Assembly (NCBI GenBank): GCA_964642165.1
Contig: CAZXOC010000091.1
Coordinates: 1 to 23,665, forward strand
Direction: 5' to 3'
Length of the DNA: 23,665 bases
Source: CAYRVX01 sp964642165
Lineage (GTDB): Bacteria > Planctomycetota > Phycisphaerae > SM23-33
How positions within the stretch are numbered: the first letter of the stretch is position 1; each line of letters begins with the position of its first letter. A program made the position numbers and the translations under genes. Positions 14,894-23,544 of the stretch are shown piece after piece. The notes under the pieces are model-generated. The model saw nothing but the letters and a program-made list of their open reading frames with translations. It was not told the origin of the DNA and did not search any database.

Positions 14894-17800
14894 CTACAGC
14901 CGATAGGTCTTGATCCACTCGATCTGATCCTTGGCCTTCTGGACCATGGGTCCCTTGGGGAAGTTGCTGACGTAGTTGGCGTAGGCGTCCATGGCCTTGA
15001 CCCACTCGCCGAGGTGCTCGTGGTTCTCGGCGATGGCGAACTGGGCGGCCGGCGCCCGCGTGCTGCGGCGGTAGTTCCGCAGGAAGGCCTGGTAGGCCTG
15101 GATGGCCTCGGCCCACTGGCGCTTCCGCTCGTGGTACTGGGCGATCCGCCAGGAGGCGTCCTCGGCGACGGCGGTGCCGCTGAACTGGCGGACGATCTCC
15201 TGCCAGGTGCGCATCGCCGCCTCGGAGTCCTTGAGCTTCTCGTCGTAGATCTTGGCCATCTGGAGGAGGGCCTGGTCGGCCTTGTCGGCGAGCGCCACCT
15301 TGGAGGCCTTCTGGTAAGCCTCCACCGCGCGGCGCAGCGCCGCGTTGATCTTGTCCTGGCGGTCGGCGAGCTGGGCGGCGGTGAGCTTCTCGACCTGCTG
15401 CTCTGCGGCCTGGGCCGCCACGGTCGCCTTGGCGAGGTTGTACTGCATGAACTGGGCGGCGAAACGCGCCTGGGCGATGTCGGCCTTGCCTTGCTGGCCT
15501 TCGGCGCGGAACCGGGCGACCACCTGGTCGCGGTCCTGGAGGACCCGCCGCCGCCCGGCCTGCACCTGCTTGTACGCCTCGCGCTGGGCGACCACCTTGC
15601 TCATCTCTTCCACGCGCCCGCGGGTCACGCCGGCGAGCTTGACCGCCTCGGCCTCGTAGCTCTGCCCGACCTTCAGCAGCGCGTCGTCGGTGAGGGGGCT
15701 CTCGGGATACGTCGCGGCGAGCTCCAGCAGGGCCTCGCGCCCCTTGATCGTCTCGGCCATCGACAGGTAGATCCCGCCCACCTGGAACAGGGCGTCGTCG
15801 GCCAGGTGCGTCTTGGGCCAGTTCGCCGCCACCTTGCGGTATTCCGTGATCGCCTTCGTCGGGTTGGCCAGTTGCTCCTGCACGATCCGGGCGATCTGGA
15901 ACTGCGCGTCGAAGGCCTTGCGCTGCCCCTCCTCGTCCACGAGGGTCTGGTACCGCGCCAGGTCCTTCGCCACGCCCATGCGGCGCTTGGCCTCGCCCGT
16001 CCGCGCGTCCTTCGCGTAGGCCTTCAGGTACGCCTCGTAGGCCGCCATCGCCTCCCGCCACTCGCTGCGGTTGATGCGGCACTCGGCGATGGACCACTTC
16101 GCCTCGCGGATCCAGTTGCCCGTCGGGTACTCCTCGATCACCCGCTGGTAGGCGGCGATGGCGTCCTCCCACGCCTCGTTCGTCTGGTGGATCTGCCCGA
16201 TCGCCGTCAGGGCCTGCCCCGCCTGGGCGTGCCGCGGAAAACTGTCCACGAACGTCTCCAGCACGTGCAGGGCCTCCACCCAGCGCTTCTGCCCCCGCAG
16301 CCGAACACCGATCTGGTAGATCGCGTTCTGGGCGGCCGCGTCCGACCCGCCCCGCGCGAAGTTGATCTCCACGTACGTCTCGGCCGCCTTCAGCGGGCGC
16401 CCGAGGTTCTGCTCGTACGTCTGGGCGATCCGCGTCGCCGCCTGAGCGGCCAGCGCGTGCGTGAAGTAGTGGATCGTCAGGTCGTTCCAGACGATCATCG
16501 CCTCGTCGTAGTACCGCCGCCGCGCCAGCTCCTCGGCGATGTTCCAGAGCATCTGCGGGATCTCGGCGATGCGGGGATGGTCGTGGAACGTCTCGCCCAC
16601 GACCCGCAGCTCGCGGGCCGCTCGCACGTACTGCCCGCGGGCGAGGGTCGGCGAGAACTGGTCCACCACGCGGGCTTGCGTGAGGAAGCTGCCGGCGATG
16701 TCCCACTGGGCCTGCTGGACCAGCGAGCGGTCCTTGGTGAACTCCCGGACGATCTGCGCCAGCACGCCGCGGGCCTCGGCGAAGCGCCGAGTCACCTCGG
16801 CGAGCTTCTCCTGCTTCGTGCCCTCGGCCTTGACCGGCTCGGAGGCCCACGCCAGCGTGTCCCGCGCGATGCCCAGGCGCAGCGTCGGCAACTGCGAATC
16901 CGTGGCGTTGTCCTGGAGGTACTGCCCCGCCAGGGCCGCCGCGCGCTTCCACTGCCGCACCGCGCGCCAGTGCCCGACCATCACGAGGACCTCGCCGCGG
17001 GCCTGCACGGCCGCCGCGCGAAGCGCGTACGTCTTGCGGATGCCCTGGAAGATCGCGTACGCCGCGTCGAAGGCCTTCTGCTGGCGGGCGAGCTCGGCCG
17101 GCGACAGGACCGGGGCCGGGGCGATCGCCTGCTGCGAGCGCCGCTGGGCCTGCTGGGTCTTCTTGCCCTTGTCCGGCGCTCGCGCGTAGTACTTCATCCC
17201 CTCGCGCAGCATGGCCACCTGGCGGGCGCGGGTAATCTGCTGCTGGCGGATGGCGGCCATGGCCAGCATGTCGGCCTCGTCGCGGCTTTCCAGCTTTCCC
17301 AGCGCGCCCCCCTCGGCTTTCTCCAGGTCCGCCAGCAGAGCTTTGGCGTCTTTGGACCCGGCGGGTCCTGCCGGAGGAGGGGTCACGGGCCTCGGCGTCG
17401 GCCCGGGCTTCCGCGCCGGTTCCTTGGCCCGCGCGTCGCCGCGCGGCCCGGCGAGGGCCAGGGCGGTCTTGCCCCCGCGCCCCGTCCGGCCGTGGCCCTC
17501 CACCAGCGCCTTCAGAACGCTGCGGGCGTGGTCCGGCATAACCTTGCCGAGATGGCACAACCCGCGGCACAGCTCGATCCGCTCGGGCGTCTCCAGGTCC
17601 AGCCCGGCCTTCTGGAGGCTCACGAAGATCCCCTCCGCCACGTCCCAGGCGTCGACCCCGGCGTACTCCAGCGCCACGGCCATCACCTTCCGGATCGCCT
17701 CGGCGACCAGCACGCTCCCGGGGCGGTCCTTGACGAACTGCTGGTAGGCCGCCAACGCCGCGGTGAACTCCGGGCGGAGCTTCGCCGGCGGGACCTTCTC

Positions 17801-20800
17801 CTTCCGGTCGGCCAGCTCCTTGGCCAGGGCCTTGCGGGCGTGGGCGTCCAGGGCCGCCGCATGCGCCAGCGCCGCCCGCTCGGCGGTGCTGACCGCCCCC
17901 GGGGCGGCCTGGGCGAGCGTGGGCACCTTTGCGGCGAACTCGGCGAACTCGCGGTAGACCTCCGCGGCCGTCGTGTGGGCCTCGTGCGCCGCGAAGCCCT
18001 GGGCGATGCTGAAGATCGTCCGGACGGCCGTGTCCGCCAGCGGGCTGTCGCCGTGCTGCGAGATGAACTGCCGGTACGCCGCCAGCGCCGCCTTGTACGT
18101 CGCCGTCAGCGCGATCTTGTCCCGACCGTTGTACTGGCGGATCAGCCGCCCCAGCTCGCGCCGTGCCTCCGCGTAGCGGTGGTCGGCCAGGGCGAGCTGG
18201 GCGTAGCGCTCGGCGGCGGGGGCGGGCGGATCGGCTTTGACTCCGATGGCCTCGGCCGCCGTGGCGTGGTACTCCAGCGTGTTGTAGTGATCGACGACCT
18301 GCCTCCAGACGGGGCGAACCTGCTTGAGGAAGGCGTCGCCCTCCTCGAGGTCTCCCTGGAGTTCGCGGCAGCGCTTCAGCGCCTTCGTAAGGGTGGGGTC
18401 GAGCTTCACGGGTACCTTGAGCCCGGCGGCCGCAAGCCGGCCGTGCTCGGCGAGCACCTGGCCGATCCAGATCCGGGCGACGGCGAGCTTCGCGTCGCGC
18501 TGGACCGCGGCGGGCAGGGAGGCGACCAGCAGGTCGTAGGCGGCCTCGGCGACGGCGTAGTGCCCGCGCGCCTGCCAAGGCTGAAGGTGGGCGGCGAGGG
18601 TGCTCACCGCGCCGGCGGCCTGGGCGCGAGCGTCCCGCTGGACCACCTGGACCAGCGCGGCAATCATCTGCTTCTGCGTGTCGCTGAGCTGGGCGTTCTT
18701 CGCGTCGTTGCCCGTGCGGACGTTCTCGGCGAACTGCCACGTGGCCAGCAGGCCCAGCACCCGCGCGTGCTCGAGCCGGGTCGACGCCCAGTGGACGTGG
18801 TCGTCGCCCATCGCCGCCAGGAGCCGCGTCGTGAGGTCCAAAGAGACCCGCAGCCCCGTGGGGGCCTTGACCGACAGGTAGCGCTTCCGCACGCCGTCCA
18901 CGAATCCAACCGCCTGGACCGCGCCGGTCTTCTTGTCCTCCGCGATGATCGGCACGGCAATCTCGACCGCCCACGCGTCGGGTGCCGACAGCCCCGTCAC
19001 CTTCACCGCCGGCGGCAGCTTCGACGCCAGCGGCGAAAGCCGCTGCGCCAGCGCCAGCCGCCAGGCGGCCGTGTCCTTCGCGGGGTCCTCCTTCCGGATC
19101 GTCGCGTACAGCGAGAGGACCTCGCGGATCGAGGCGGGCATCGGCGCCGGCAGCTTGCCCGCCGCCGCCTGCTTCGCGAGCGCCGCCATGGCCAGCTCGG
19201 TCTTGTACCCGCCCAGCGTCCCCAGCGCCGCGGCGCGGTCGCCTCGGGGCAGCGAGAGCTTCAGGACGGCCTCGACGCCCTGGGCCGCCGCGGCGTACGC
19301 CCGGACCTTGGCGTACCGCGCGGCGAAGTGCCGCAGGAACTGCTGGGCGAGCTTCGCCCTCTCGGCGTCGGCCGGCAATAGGGCGAAGAGCTCCCCGACC
19401 CGCGCGAGGGCCGCCACGTCCGACGCCGCCAGCTTGGCGCCCTTCTCCGGGCTGGGTAGGCGCCCCGTGACCGCCAGGTGCCAGTTCACCATCTGCCCCA
19501 GCACGGACACGCGGGATCCTTGCGGCAGCTTGAGCTTCAGCAGCTCCTCGGCACCCTGGATCGCGGCTGCATGCGCCTCGACGGCGAAGTAGCGCGCGGA
19601 GAGGTGCCCCAGGAATTGCTGGACCAGCTTCGCCCTCTCGGCATCGGCCGGCAACAGGGCGAAGAGCTCCCGGACCCGCGCGAGGGCCGCCACGTCCGAC
19701 GCCGCCAGCTTGGCGTCCTTGGCGGGGCCGGGCAGGCGCCCCGTGACCGCCAGGTGCCAGTTCACCATCTGCCGCAGCACCGACGCGCGGGACCCTTGCG
19801 GGAGCTCCAGCTTCAGCAGCTCTCCGGCGCCCTGGAGGGCGACCGCGTCCGCCGCGACGGCAACGTAGCGCGTGTGGAGGTGCCTCAGCAGCTTGTTCGT
19901 CAGCGACAGGATCTCGGCGTTCGTCGTCAGCAGGCGGAGCAACTCCTTCGCGCCGGCGACGGCCGCCAGGTCCGCCGCCGCTAGCTTGCCGTCCCGGGCG
20001 GGGCTCGGCAGCGCCCGCGAGATCGCCAGGTGGCGGTCGAGAATCCGCCCGACGACGAACGCCCGTTCGGCGCGGGACAGGTCGAGCTTCCGCAGCGCCT
20101 CGCCGCCCTGGATGCTTGCGGCATAGGCCCCGGCCTGGTCGTAGTGGGCCTGGAGATGGGCGTCGATCTGCTGGCTGAGCTTCAGGCGGTCGGCGTCCTT
20201 GGGCAGGTGGGCGCGCAGCAGCTTGACGTAGCCGATGGCCGTGACGTCCGTGGCGGCCAGCGCCGCATCCCGCGCCGGCGGGACGCCCCGGCGCGTCAAC
20301 GCCAGGGTCGAGTCGACCAGCAGCCGCAGGGCGTCCGCCGCGAGGGCGTGGTCCGCGTGGGCCTTCTGCCACGCCGCCAGCTTCGCCAGCGCGGCGGCGT
20401 CCGGGCCCTGGCGGAGGTCGAAGGCCATCAGCTCATACTGCGCGACGGCCGCGGCCGCGGCGTTGTCCTTGTCGGCCGCAATCTCCGCCAGCGACGCCCG
20501 CGCATCCAGGATGCTCCGGTCGTCCAGGTGCAGCTTCGCCCGCGCCAGCAGCAGCGACAGGCGAACGGCGTCGATCGCCTTGGGGTGCTTCGTCCGCAGC
20601 TCCAGGACGATCGGCAACACGTGGGCGTGCTGCTTGGTGGCCAGCAGGCCCTCGGCCTTCAGGGCCAGCAGCTTGGCGCGCTGCGCGGCGGTGAGGGCCT
20701 TGTCGGCCAGCAGGCGGGCGCACTCCTTCAGGGCGGTCTGGGGCTGGCGGGCGGCGAGGAGCTGCTCGACCAGGCGGATCCGCACGTCCAGGTCGGTCAC

Positions 20801-21115
20801 CTCGGCGCGGAGGGCCTTGAGCATCCTCGCGGCGTACGGCTCGCCGGGGGCGAGGCGCAGCGTGGTCTGCCAGGCGGCGATGGCCTCGGGGACCTCGCCG
20901 AGCTGGTAGTGCGCCTTGCCGAGCCACAGGAAGACCTCCGGGTTCCTTCGCGCGGTTCGGGAGGCGCTGAGCAGCAGGTCGCGGGCCTTCTGGAACAGCC
21001 CGGCCTCGTAGGCCTTCCTGCCGTCGGCGAAGGCCGCCGGCGCCTGGGCCGCCGCCGTCCCGTACATGGCCCCGAGAAACACGCAGATCGCGACAAGGCT
21101 CAGGATCCGTCGCAT
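14894..21115 (-). CDS. Giant secreted helical-repeat (TPR-like) protein
   Basis: This encodes 2073 residues from the ATG at 21115. A signal peptide (M-R-R-I-L-S, hydrophobic core, G-T-A-A-A-Q-A) opens the protein and TPR-like helices follow (~25-280). A tandem array of 92-residue units spans roughly 262-641. Alpha-helical, Ala-rich sequence continues to ~1220. A Pro-rich linker (~1222-1269, with P-T-P-R-P-V-T-P-P-P) leads to a C-terminal half of YbgF/BamD-style TPRs (for example A-W-E-D-A-I-A-A-Y-Q-R-V-I-E-E-Y-P near 1645). A charged coiled-coil-like segment (~1840-1925) precedes the final TPRs. No enzyme motif, membrane helix beyond the signal, or wall anchor is visible. A large extracytoplasmic scaffold is the simplest reading. 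It lies between the toroid protein gene (285 bases upstream) and the smaller TPR gene, all in one direction. Confidence 0.9.
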   Translation of the reverse strand: MRRILSLVAICVFLGAMYGTAAAQAPAAFADGRKAYEAGLFQKARDLLLSASRTARRNPEVFLWLGKAHYQLGEVPEAIAAWQTTLRLAPGEPYAARMLKALRAEVTDLDVRIRLVEQLLAARQPQTALKECARLLADKALTAAQRAKLLALKAEGLLATKQHAHVLPIVLELRTKHPKAIDAVRLSLLLARAKLHLDDRSILDARASLAEIAADKDNAAAAAVAQYELMAFDLRQGPDAAALAKLAAWQKAHADHALAADALRLLVDSTLALTRRGVPPARDAALAATDVTAIGYVKLLRAHLPKDADRLKLSQQIDAHLQAHYDQAGAYAASIQGGEALRKLDLSRAERAFVVGRILDRHLAISRALPSPARDGKLAAADLAAVAGAKELLRLLTTNAEILSLTNKLLRHLHTRYVAVAADAVALQGAGELLKLELPQGSRASVLRQMVNWHLAVTGRLPGPAKDAKLAASDVAALARVRELFALLPADAERAKLVQQFLGHLSARYFAVEAHAAAIQGAEELLKLKLPQGSRVSVLGQMVNWHLAVTGRLPSPEKGAKLAASDVAALARVGELFALLPADAERAKLAQQFLRHFAARYAKVRAYAAAAQGVEAVLKLSLPRGDRAAALGTLGGYKTELAMAALAKQAAAGKLPAPMPASIREVLSLYATIRKEDPAKDTAAWRLALAQRLSPLASKLPPAVKVTGLSAPDAWAVEIAVPIIAEDKKTGAVQAVGFVDGVRKRYLSVKAPTGLRVSLDLTTRLLAAMGDDHVHWASTRLEHARVLGLLATWQFAENVRTGNDAKNAQLSDTQKQMIAALVQVVQRDARAQAAGAVSTLAAHLQPWQARGHYAVAEAAYDLLVASLPAAVQRDAKLAVARIWIGQVLAEHGRLAAAGLKVPVKLDPTLTKALKRCRELQGDLEEGDAFLKQVRPVWRQVVDHYNTLEYHATAAEAIGVKADPPAPAAERYAQLALADHRYAEARRELGRLIRQYNGRDKIALTATYKAALAAYRQFISQHGDSPLADTAVRTIFSIAQGFAAHEAHTTAAEVYREFAEFAAKVPTLAQAAPGAVSTAERAALAHAAALDAHARKALAKELADRKEKVPPAKLRPEFTAALAAYQQFVKDRPGSVLVAEAIRKVMAVALEYAGVDAWDVAEGIFVSLQKAGLDLETPERIELCRGLCHLGKVMPDHARSVLKALVEGHGRTGRGGKTALALAGPRGDARAKEPARKPGPTPRPVTPPPAGPAGSKDAKALLADLEKAEGGALGKLESRDEADMLAMAAIRQQQITRARQVAMLREGMKYYARAPDKGKKTQQAQRRSQQAIAPAPVLSPAELARQQKAFDAAYAIFQGIRKTYALRAAAVQARGEVLVMVGHWRAVRQWKRAAALAGQYLQDNATDSQLPTLRLGIARDTLAWASEPVKAEGTKQEKLAEVTRRFAEARGVLAQIVREFTKDRSLVQQAQWDIAGSFLTQARVVDQFSPTLARGQYVRAARELRVVGETFHDHPRIAEIPQMLWNIAEELARRRYYDEAMIVWNDLTIHYFTHALAAQAATRIAQTYEQNLGRPLKAAETYVEINFARGGSDAAAQNAIYQIGVRLRGQKRWVEALHVLETFVDSFPRHAQAGQALTAIGQIHQTNEAWEDAIAAYQRVIEEYPTGNWIREAKWSIAECRINRSEWREAMAAYEAYLKAYAKDARTGEAKRRMGVAKDLARYQTLVDEEGQRKAFDAQFQIARIVQEQLANPTKAITEYRKVAANWPKTHLADDALFQVGGIYLSMAETIKGREALLELAATYPESPLTDDALLKVGQSYEAEAVKLAGVTRGRVEEMSKVVAQREAYKQVQAGRRRVLQDRDQVVARFRAEGQQGKADIAQARFAAQFMQYNLAKATVAAQAAEQQVEKLTAAQLADRQDKINAALRRAVEAYQKASKVALADKADQALLQMAKIYDEKLKDSEAAMRTWQEIVRQFSGTAVAEDASWRIAQYHERKRQWAEAIQAYQAFLRNYRRSTRAPAAQFAIAENHEHLGEWVKAMDAYANYVSNFPKGPMVQKAKDQIEWIKTYRL
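19193..20332 (-). repeat. Tandem 92-residue (276-base) repeat array inside the giant protein
   Basis: Three full units begin at residues 286, 378 and 470, at bases 20260, 19984 and 19708 reading down the minus strand. A fourth, starting at residue 562 (base 19432), fades after about 80 residues, and half a unit precedes the first. Each opens with L-A-A-x-D-V/L-x-A and ends near L-P-x-P-A-K-D-A-K. The unit core has Q-G-A-x-E-L-L-K-L and M-V-N-W-H-L-A-V-T-G-R-L-P. The period is not the 34 residues of TPR; each unit may hold several helices. Units 2 to 4 are close to identical over long DNA stretches. Confidence 0.9.
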
Positions 21116-21122
21116 CACGGTA

Positions 21123-21129
21123 CTCCTTT
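21123..21129 (-). promoter_or_regulatory. Ribosome binding site deciding the start of the giant protein
   Basis: AAAGGAG on the minus strand ends seven bases before the ATG at 21115 but only four before the adjacent in-frame GTG at 21118. The spacing favours the ATG, so the protein starts M-R-R-I-L, one residue shorter than the longest reading. Confidence 0.6.
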
Positions 21130-21214
21130 CGTTCGTCTCGTAGACAGGTTGGGATCGCGATGATCCGCAGCTTTAGACGCGATCGCCAACGCGAAGTTCG
21201 GCCGGACCGGCCAA

Positions 21215-21231
21215 GTTACAGAGCTGTTACA
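21215..21231. promoter_or_regulatory. GTTACA direct repeat with 11-base period upstream of the giant gene
   Basis: Two copies of GTTACA, at 21215-21220 and 21226-21231, are spaced by one helical turn. They lie about 100 bases before the ATG at 21115 in a 285-base gap. Direct half-sites at 11 bases are the layout used by OmpR/PhoB-type regulators, but no regulator gene is in the window and the match could be chance. A nearby interrupted palindrome, GGATC(5)GATCC, sits at 21152-21166. No strong promoter is visible here. Confidence 0.3.
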
Positions 21232-21370
21232 TCGCTCGCGGCCGGCCCCAACGGCGGCGTCCAAGGCTTGTATGGCACAACGAGGGTGGAGCAGGCACCA
21301 ACTCTCCGAAGGACTGCTCGGACGGCGAGACACTCGCGCTTACGGCCGCGTGTGCCGCGCGCTCGCCGAA

Positions 21371-21385
21371 GCCGGGTGGCCCGGC
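21371..21385 (-). terminator. Short hairpin after the toroid gene
   Basis: GCCGGG and CCCGGC form a perfect 6-base-pair stem with a 3-base loop, 15 bases past the stop of the gene ending at 21401. It has no U-tract. It could be a weak terminator between the toroid gene and the giant repeat gene, or be incidental in this G+C-rich DNA. Confidence 0.3.
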
Positions 21386-21400
21386 ATGGAACGAGACGGG

Positions 21401-23425
21401 TCAGCGAGTTTCGTCGGCCGGCTTTGACGGGCTCAGGGCACCCAGATCGAGAATCCCCGCGGTCTGCCGTCCCTGCGTCAGGAAGAGCAGCGCGTAGCTC
21501 GTGCACATGTTTGAGTCGCGATGGTCATACCCCTTATGCTCCCAGCCACCGTTTTCGTGCTGCCTCTTCAGGAGGACCCTCTTGCCGTGTTCGTACCAGT
21601 CCACGTCTCCGATGGACCTCTCCCCTGCAGCCGTTCCGGCGACGGCGAGGAAGTAAAGGCGCTCGAAGAGCCTCCCCCACCAGCCGCTATAGTTGTAGTT
21701 GAAGATGTCCGTATCGTAGTACTTGTTGAGCCAGGCGATTGCGGCTCTCCGCGCAGCGAGGGCTTGAGGGGGGCATCGCCTGACATGGCTCTCGCAGAGA
21801 ATCAGACTGCTGAGACCAACCACCGTTGCCGACACGCCCAACTTCGCCTCCCTGTCGTTCTTCCAGTTCCCTGCCCATCCGCCGTTTTGCATTTGGGAAG
21901 CGACCCACCAGCTCTGGGCGAGTGCCCAGTACCTGGGGGGTACTGTGGCTTTCCCGCTGGCGCCGCACGAAATGCCCCGGATCGCGAAGAAGGTATCGAT
22001 TGCAGAACCGTGTCCGTTCTTCTTCTTGGCCGAACCCAGAAGCAGCTTCACATCCGCTCGCAGGTTCCTGGAGTACTTGCCCCCCAGTTGCCGATTGGCC
22101 AGCATCCAGACGTTGACCCGGAAGCTCAACGCTTCGATGTCGCTGATCTTCCGACCGTCCAGCCAGTTCAGCGCCCTTGCGACCACGGGATGGACCGCCG
22201 GGACACCGCTCTGCAGCAGCGCGCACGTCGCCAGGACGGTGGACCGATCGGGACAGGGGTTCTTCTCGTGTGCTCGCCGCGTGTAGAGCCATTCCCCGCT
22301 CGGGTCCTGCTTGGACAAGAGATAGGCTGCCCCCCGTGAGACGGCTTCTCTGGCATCTTCGGGCATCGAGAGGCCTTCTTCGCCGGCCATCTGCATCGCC
22401 GCACTGACCGCGCCGGTGTCCGCCAGGCCGTTCCGCCGGAGCAGCCACGCTGCCCCGAGCATCTCCGGCTTCACGGTCCTCAAGTAGCGGCGGGTCCTGG
22501 CCACGGCGTCTGTGGCCTCAATGCGTGTCTGATCGCGCTTGGCATAGATTCTCAAGAACCTCTCGTAATTGGCCTTCGCGTGCATCAGGCTGACCGCCTT
22601 GCCAACCGGGCTTGTCTTTGGAGACGACGCCAGGGATGCATACCAGTTCCCCAGTTCCGCGCAAGCGTTCGCCTCCCGCTGACCCAGCTCCTTGGCTGCG
22701 ATGGGAACGTAGTCCCGCAAGAATCGGGGGCACTTATCTGTCAGGAGTTCGGCCGCACCAGCGGGATCGTCCACCTCGGTGACATGGAAGAGGATCAGGG
22801 CTTCTCGAGCCGCCGGATCGTCCGAGCTTTCCGTTAGGGACTCGACCAATCGCTTGCGAGTCGGCTCTGCCCGTTGACGGTGGATGGCGTGAAGGGCCTT
22901 GGCCCGTACGGGCGCGTCCCACCCGAGCTTCCGGGCGCGGATCGTCGCTTCGGCCTGTTGGTAGAGCTTGAGGGCCTGGGGCCACTGGCGGGCCTTGGCC
23001 GCCCCATCGCCCTCTGCAACCAGCATCTCAGCCAGCTTCCAGGAGGCGCTGAAGGCGACCTCAGGCAGCCCGCCGCGAGAACCCGCCTCGTAGAGCTTGC
23101 GGAGCTTCCGGCGGCAGGTCTCCGTCCGAGACGGATCCTCTTTGGCAAGCAGAAGCAAGGCCTTCTCCGCGCAGTCATAGGCCGACGGGCTGCGAACGGC
23201 GCGGAGCCCGTATTCGTAGCACTTCTCAAGGAGATACGTGCGAAGATCCGCCTCGTCGGCCACGGTACCGGCTGCCTTGAGGATCTTCTCCGCCCGCTCC
23301 GCATCGGTTCTCGCGCCGCGGATCACGCCGTTGAGGAACTCCTGGTTCCGATCGGCAGCGTACGCCCCGGACAGGCAGAGCAGCTGCGTGGCCAGGCCCG
23401 CGGCAAGTAGCCTCAAGTAACTCAC
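21401..23425 (-). CDS. Secreted protein with prenyltransferase/squalene-oxidase-like alpha/alpha toroid
   Basis: This encodes 674 residues from a GTG at 23425. A signal peptide (M-S-Y-L-R-L-L-A-A-G, ending G-A-Y-A-A) is followed by a helical, TPR-like region (~25-330; for example W-P-Q-A-L-K-L-Y-Q-Q-A-E). From about 355 to 650 it has the repeats of the squalene-cyclase/prenyltransferase toroid: L-L-S-K-Q-D-P-S-G-E-W (~372), Q-M-Q-N-G-G-W (~514) and R-Q-H-E-N-G-G-W (~624). The D-x-D-D acid motif of squalene-hopene cyclases is not seen, so terpenoid cyclisation is unlikely. Such secreted toroid proteins are common in planctomycetes, with no settled function. Codons are noticeably less G+C-rich at third positions than in the neighbours (AGA, CTA, AGT and CTT are all used near the start). 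It is the first of three co-directional exported repeat proteins. Confidence 0.88.
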   Translation of the reverse strand: MSYLRLLAAGLATQLLCLSGAYAADRNQEFLNGVIRGARTDAERAEKILKAAGTVADEADLRTYLLEKCYEYGLRAVRSPSAYDCAEKALLLLAKEDPSRTETCRRKLRKLYEAGSRGGLPEVAFSASWKLAEMLVAEGDGAAKARQWPQALKLYQQAEATIRARKLGWDAPVRAKALHAIHRQRAEPTRKRLVESLTESSDDPAAREALILFHVTEVDDPAGAAELLTDKCPRFLRDYVPIAAKELGQREANACAELGNWYASLASSPKTSPVGKAVSLMHAKANYERFLRIYAKRDQTRIEATDAVARTRRYLRTVKPEMLGAAWLLRRNGLADTGAVSAAMQMAGEEGLSMPEDAREAVSRGAAYLLSKQDPSGEWLYTRRAHEKNPCPDRSTVLATCALLQSGVPAVHPVVARALNWLDGRKISDIEALSFRVNVWMLANRQLGGKYSRNLRADVKLLLGSAKKKNGHGSAIDTFFAIRGISCGASGKATVPPRYWALAQSWWVASQMQNGGWAGNWKNDREAKLGVSATVVGLSSLILCESHVRRCPPQALAARRAAIAWLNKYYDTDIFNYNYSGWWGRLFERLYFLAVAGTAAGERSIGDVDWYEHGKRVLLKRQHENGGWEHKGYDHRDSNMCTSYALLFLTQGRQTAGILDLGALSPSKPADETR

Positions 23426-23431
23426 GATGCT

Positions 23432-23439
23432 CTCTCCCT
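23432..23439 (-). promoter_or_regulatory. Ribosome binding site supporting the GTG start at 23425
   Basis: AGGGAGAG on the minus strand ends six bases before the GTG at 23425. No in-frame ATG gives a better signal peptide, so the GTG is taken as the start. Confidence 0.55.
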
Positions 23440-23516
23440 GACAGTCCTCTGAGCTGGGATTTCCCGCATATCCTCATGCCCGTCCCGGCGCGCCGAGGTC
23501 GCGGGTCTTCCCGATG

Positions 23517-23544
23517 ATTCTATCACCGGTCGGGCGATCGGCAA
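23517..23544 (-). promoter_or_regulatory. Candidate promoter for the toroid gene
   Basis: On the minus strand TTGCCG (23544-23539) and TAGAAT (23522-23517) are separated by 16 bases. The -10 matches consensus in 5 of 6 positions and the -35 in 4 of 6. Transcription would start near 23510, giving a leader of about 85 bases. The remaining bases up to 23665 show no gene I can support. Confidence 0.45.

Noticed and set aside
14855..19381. Plus-strand open frame of about 1500 codons opposite the giant repeat gene
   Set aside because: It is antisense to a gene with a signal peptide, ribosome binding site and recognisable repeats. Its translation is low-complexity Arg/Leu/Gly/Val sequence. Long shadow frames are expected in such G+C-rich DNA.
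13338..20372. Single minus-strand frame of more than 2300 codons joining the small TPR gene to upstream sequence
   Set aside because: Only the last 494 codons make sense, and a strong ribosome binding site and signal peptide mark the start at 14822. The upstream part is a shadow of the giant gene in another frame plus the untranslated gap.
21401..23425. Squalene-hopene cyclase
   Set aside because: The toroid repeats and Q-x-x-x-G-x-W motifs fit the fold, but the D-x-D-D catalytic motif is not seen and the protein has a signal peptide and a TPR-like N-terminal half.
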